From: Acholoe squamosa
Taxonomy: Eukaryota > Annelida > Polychaeta > Phyllodocida > Polynoidae
Direction of reading: 5' to 3'
DNA: 64,000 nt
Assembly (NCBI GenBank): GCA_949317995.1
Contig: OX439042.1
Span: forward strand, 19,695,174 to 19,759,173
Shown here: positions 61,917 through 64,000 of the stretch, piece after piece
Layout of the letters: each line of letters opens with the position of its first letter
How positions within the stretch are numbered: position 1 is the first letter of the stretch
The notes under the pieces: model-generated
What the model saw: only the letters and a program-made list of their open reading frames with translations
Told to the model about the DNA's origin: nothing
Database searches by the model: none
Program-made: the position numbers and the translations under genes

Positions 61917-62658
61917 TAGGAGGGGTAACTCGACCCTGAAAGACTCCAGGGCTTCTTCTTTCAGCAGCAGGTAGTGCTAAGTGTTTGTACCCTGTTATAT
62001 ACACACAACAGACACGGTCTAAACACTGGTCAACAAGGCTCGTTAATCCCTCCTAAGTATATATTATATGCAACCATCCCCTACCAACTAGGTTAGTCCT
62101 CAATGCTAAGCTCCTTGGGAACTTTCCTGGCTACTCCAGAGACGATGCATAAGATCCTTCTACGGTCTAGTAGTCAAGTTAATTAACCACCAAGACTGGC
62201 ATTTGAACACCCTACTGTCGTCCAATAAGATTTGTATATCAAGCAGCCAATTAAGTTTTGATCTCAGCGGTTGTTACAAATTGAATAAAAAACATCTATT
62301 AAAGTAATATTTACATCCCATGATAAAATATTGGACTGACTGATTCACATATCATAGACACCTTCATTAAAATCATTTATTATATGAATGGTTTTAACCC
62401 ACATTTTACTACTTGACCAATACAGCAGTATCCTAGAATCCTTCCTCTCCCACTCCCAAGATATTCATGGGATCAAAAGCCATCCATCTCTTAGGCTTAG
62501 CGCCAGCAAGGGGCAAAGAGGTGGGGGCGATCGGTGATCGATGCTAACTTCTTGGAGCCACTCAAGTGCACAAGCCACAAAAACCTATGTTGAACTAGAT
62601 AGTACGTAATAGCTCTGCAGATGCTGCCAGGTGTGAACATTATACGTCATGTACTTAC

Positions 62659-62771
62659 TGTTTGTCAGGTGAGCTGTGCTGTGAGCTGGTCTTGGGGGAC
62701 CCCTGTGTGGAACCAGCTGTCAGGTCCAGCCTTGGTGACACTTGCACCACATCATCAACCTTGACAATCAT
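62659..62771 (-). CDS. Probable first coding exon of the same gene
   Basis: The frame gives 37 codons from an ATG plus two bases, then a near-perfect donor (ACA|gtaagt). The peptide begins MIVKVDDVVQVSPRLD and becomes rich in Ser, Gln, Pro and Thr, ending HSSPDK. It thus resembles the disordered composition of the downstream exons. The two leftover bases (CA) join the single leading G of the exon at 49906 to make a Gln codon, so phases agree across a 12.75-kb intron. The frame is open for 15 more codons upstream, to an in-frame TGA ending near 62817. No strong acceptor is visible there, so I treat this as the initiating exon. An upstream exon outside the window remains possible. The plus strand over the same stretch also has an open frame and a good donor at 62791, so the strand call is not certain. 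Confidence 0.55.
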
Positions 62772-63882
62772 GTCTCTAAGTCCTTGGTACAGGTAAGCAC
62801 TCAGTCCCTTATATCAAGGGTTAAAACCCTAAAGAGTAAGTCATCCAGTATCCAAACCTGCAGGATAACATCTGCCTACAGGTAACAGTTCAAGTCAGGT
62901 GTCCAAAAGAAACTAAGGTAAATAGTAACAATTGTCCAGGGTTATATGTCTATATCCAATAGTCAAAAAGCCAGCCAAGTCCATCAAATAAGTGATAGTG
63001 TCCTTGATCATAAAGTATACGTTCATAAGATACCATCTCATGCCATCAGACTGCCACAGGTTGTTGGATACTGGGAGTTCCTTGCTCAGGGCGTGTAACA
63101 TATGTCAACTCCAGGGTCGGTACATCCATGTAAAAGTACTATGGTGGATGGTGCTGACAGTGATGTGGTGTCTTCAATACTGATGATGTACAATGTCAAT
63201 GCTCACTGTTATATACATGTCCTGTGTGCACCTAAACACCCCAGCACGTCCTCCATGCATCCAGTCTGTGGTCACCCAGCCCTGGGAGGAATATGAAACT
63301 CTGCATGTCTACACACCCCTTAGCCATTCAGCCTCCTCCCCGCTCCTTACACGGACCAGCCAATCAGGGCACAGGTAGGGAGGGGAGGGGGTGGGGGGCA
63401 CTAAGCCATTCATCCCAGTCCACCACCCCTTCACCCCCTCACCACTCCATCCCTCCTGGCCACTAGAGTGGAACAGACATTCCATGTACGTTTATTACTG
63501 TCAGGATATTCCTCCTTAGCTAGTCATCAGTCGCAGTGTCATACAATACTTATTCTGGAATTTTTTGTATTTCTGATAGGCCAAGGAGTAGGGGGCACTC
63601 AAAATGATTATAAAACTAGGAAATAAGAAAGGTGCAAAGAGAAAAGGGATATTTCATTACAGACACCAAGGTCCCTGGATGGGTCCATGCCCCACCCACC
63701 ACCCTGCTGATTGACAAGTAGTGACCGTGCTGGTCCCTGATTGGTTGAGGGCACATGGACCTTCCATCTCTCATCAGGACACTGTGGAGATAACGGGAGA
63801 TGTTCTCCGTGTGCCTTGCATGCAGCTCCATCTCCATCCACCTATTAATGCTGGTCATGCATTAAATTAAAGCACTCCCTTA
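62772..63882 (-). other. Upstream flank of the first recognised exon
   Basis: If the ATG at 62771 is the initiator, the 5' UTR and promoter should lie here or beyond a further intron outside the window. I see no clear TATA box, CpG-rich island or initiator that I can tie to a start site. The plus strand has a good donor-like sequence (CAG|gtaagc) at 62791, which is the main argument for an alternative reading. Confidence 0.35.
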
Positions 63883-64000
63883 CACTGCAAAAATGGTGTT
63901 TAGATCCTAAACACAATTCTAAACATATTCTTGCAACGTTTTTGTAATCTCATTAATTTCCTAAACATGTCTAGCCAAACAATGTGCTTTTAGCTCAAGT
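63883..64000. mobile_element. MITE of the CACTGCAAAAA family, cut by the window end
   Basis: TA then cactgcaaaaatggtgt, followed by tagatcctaaacac, matches the end and interior style of the element at 6875-7177. The right end lies outside the window, so its full length is unknown. Confidence 0.5.

Larger units (their letters stand above)
49907..62658 (-). other. Intron 1 (about 12.75 kb): no coding exon supported
   Basis: This intron lies between the exons ending at 62659 and starting at 49906. It holds an 81-bp tandem duplication (54618-54774), a GT/TA microsatellite (55128-55214), poly-C and poly-G tracts at 57027-57037 and 57436-57446, and a perfect 6-bp-arm dyad TGACACTAGGTGTCA at 59391-59405. 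CTCF-like cores are at 54587, 61768, 61900 and 62500. The many short open frames here have no coding signature I can recognise. Confidence 0.5.

Overview
This is an animal nuclear sequence, most likely from a marine invertebrate. The evidence is long intron-like tracts, GT/AG splice sites, dispersed MITE-type repeats, minisatellites, microsatellites and many poly-C/poly-G tracts. No bacterial operon, rRNA, tRNA or CRISPR array was seen. A deuterostome such as a lancelet, echinoderm or hemichordate is my guess from the repeat style. The species cannot be fixed by eye.

The only gene I can support lies on the minus strand. I read it as three coding exons spread over 40 kb: 62771-62659, 49906-49534 and 25310-22644. 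The splice phases agree (2 then 0). The model gives a 1050-residue, serine-rich, mostly disordered protein. One helical, coiled-coil-like segment crosses the exon 2/exon 3 junction, exon 3 carries two KEN motifs, and the C-terminal helix is basic. I do not recognise the family with confidence; a relative of AKNA/AKNAD1 is only an impression. The introns are about 24.2 and 12.8 kb, and most of the right two thirds of the window is intron.

The left third (1-22 kb) has no supported gene and is dominated by repeats. They include a fold-back at 541-637, a 448-bp element with terminal repeats at 3529-3976 and a cluster of ~85-bp palindromic elements at 6240-6675. A TA-flanked MITE follows at 6875-7177, then a composite minisatellite region at 9340-11200. 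After it come an inverted repeat, an ~80-bp palindrome and a PIF/Harbinger-like MITE (11248-11738). Further on are three copies of a 171-bp AGGGATGTAAGTC-ended element and an apparently identical 947-bp tandem duplication at 19425-21318, just downstream of the gene's 3' end.

The introns hold further small elements: a CRE-rich inverted-repeat element at 46916-47070, a MITE at 47361-47591, an 81-bp tandem duplication at 54618 and a GT/AT microsatellite at 55128. CTCF-like motif cores recur throughout, with three near the first coding exon. Nothing here amounts to a clearly new biological system. The gene model, the satellite region, the palindromic elements and the regulatory motif clusters deserve the closest look.
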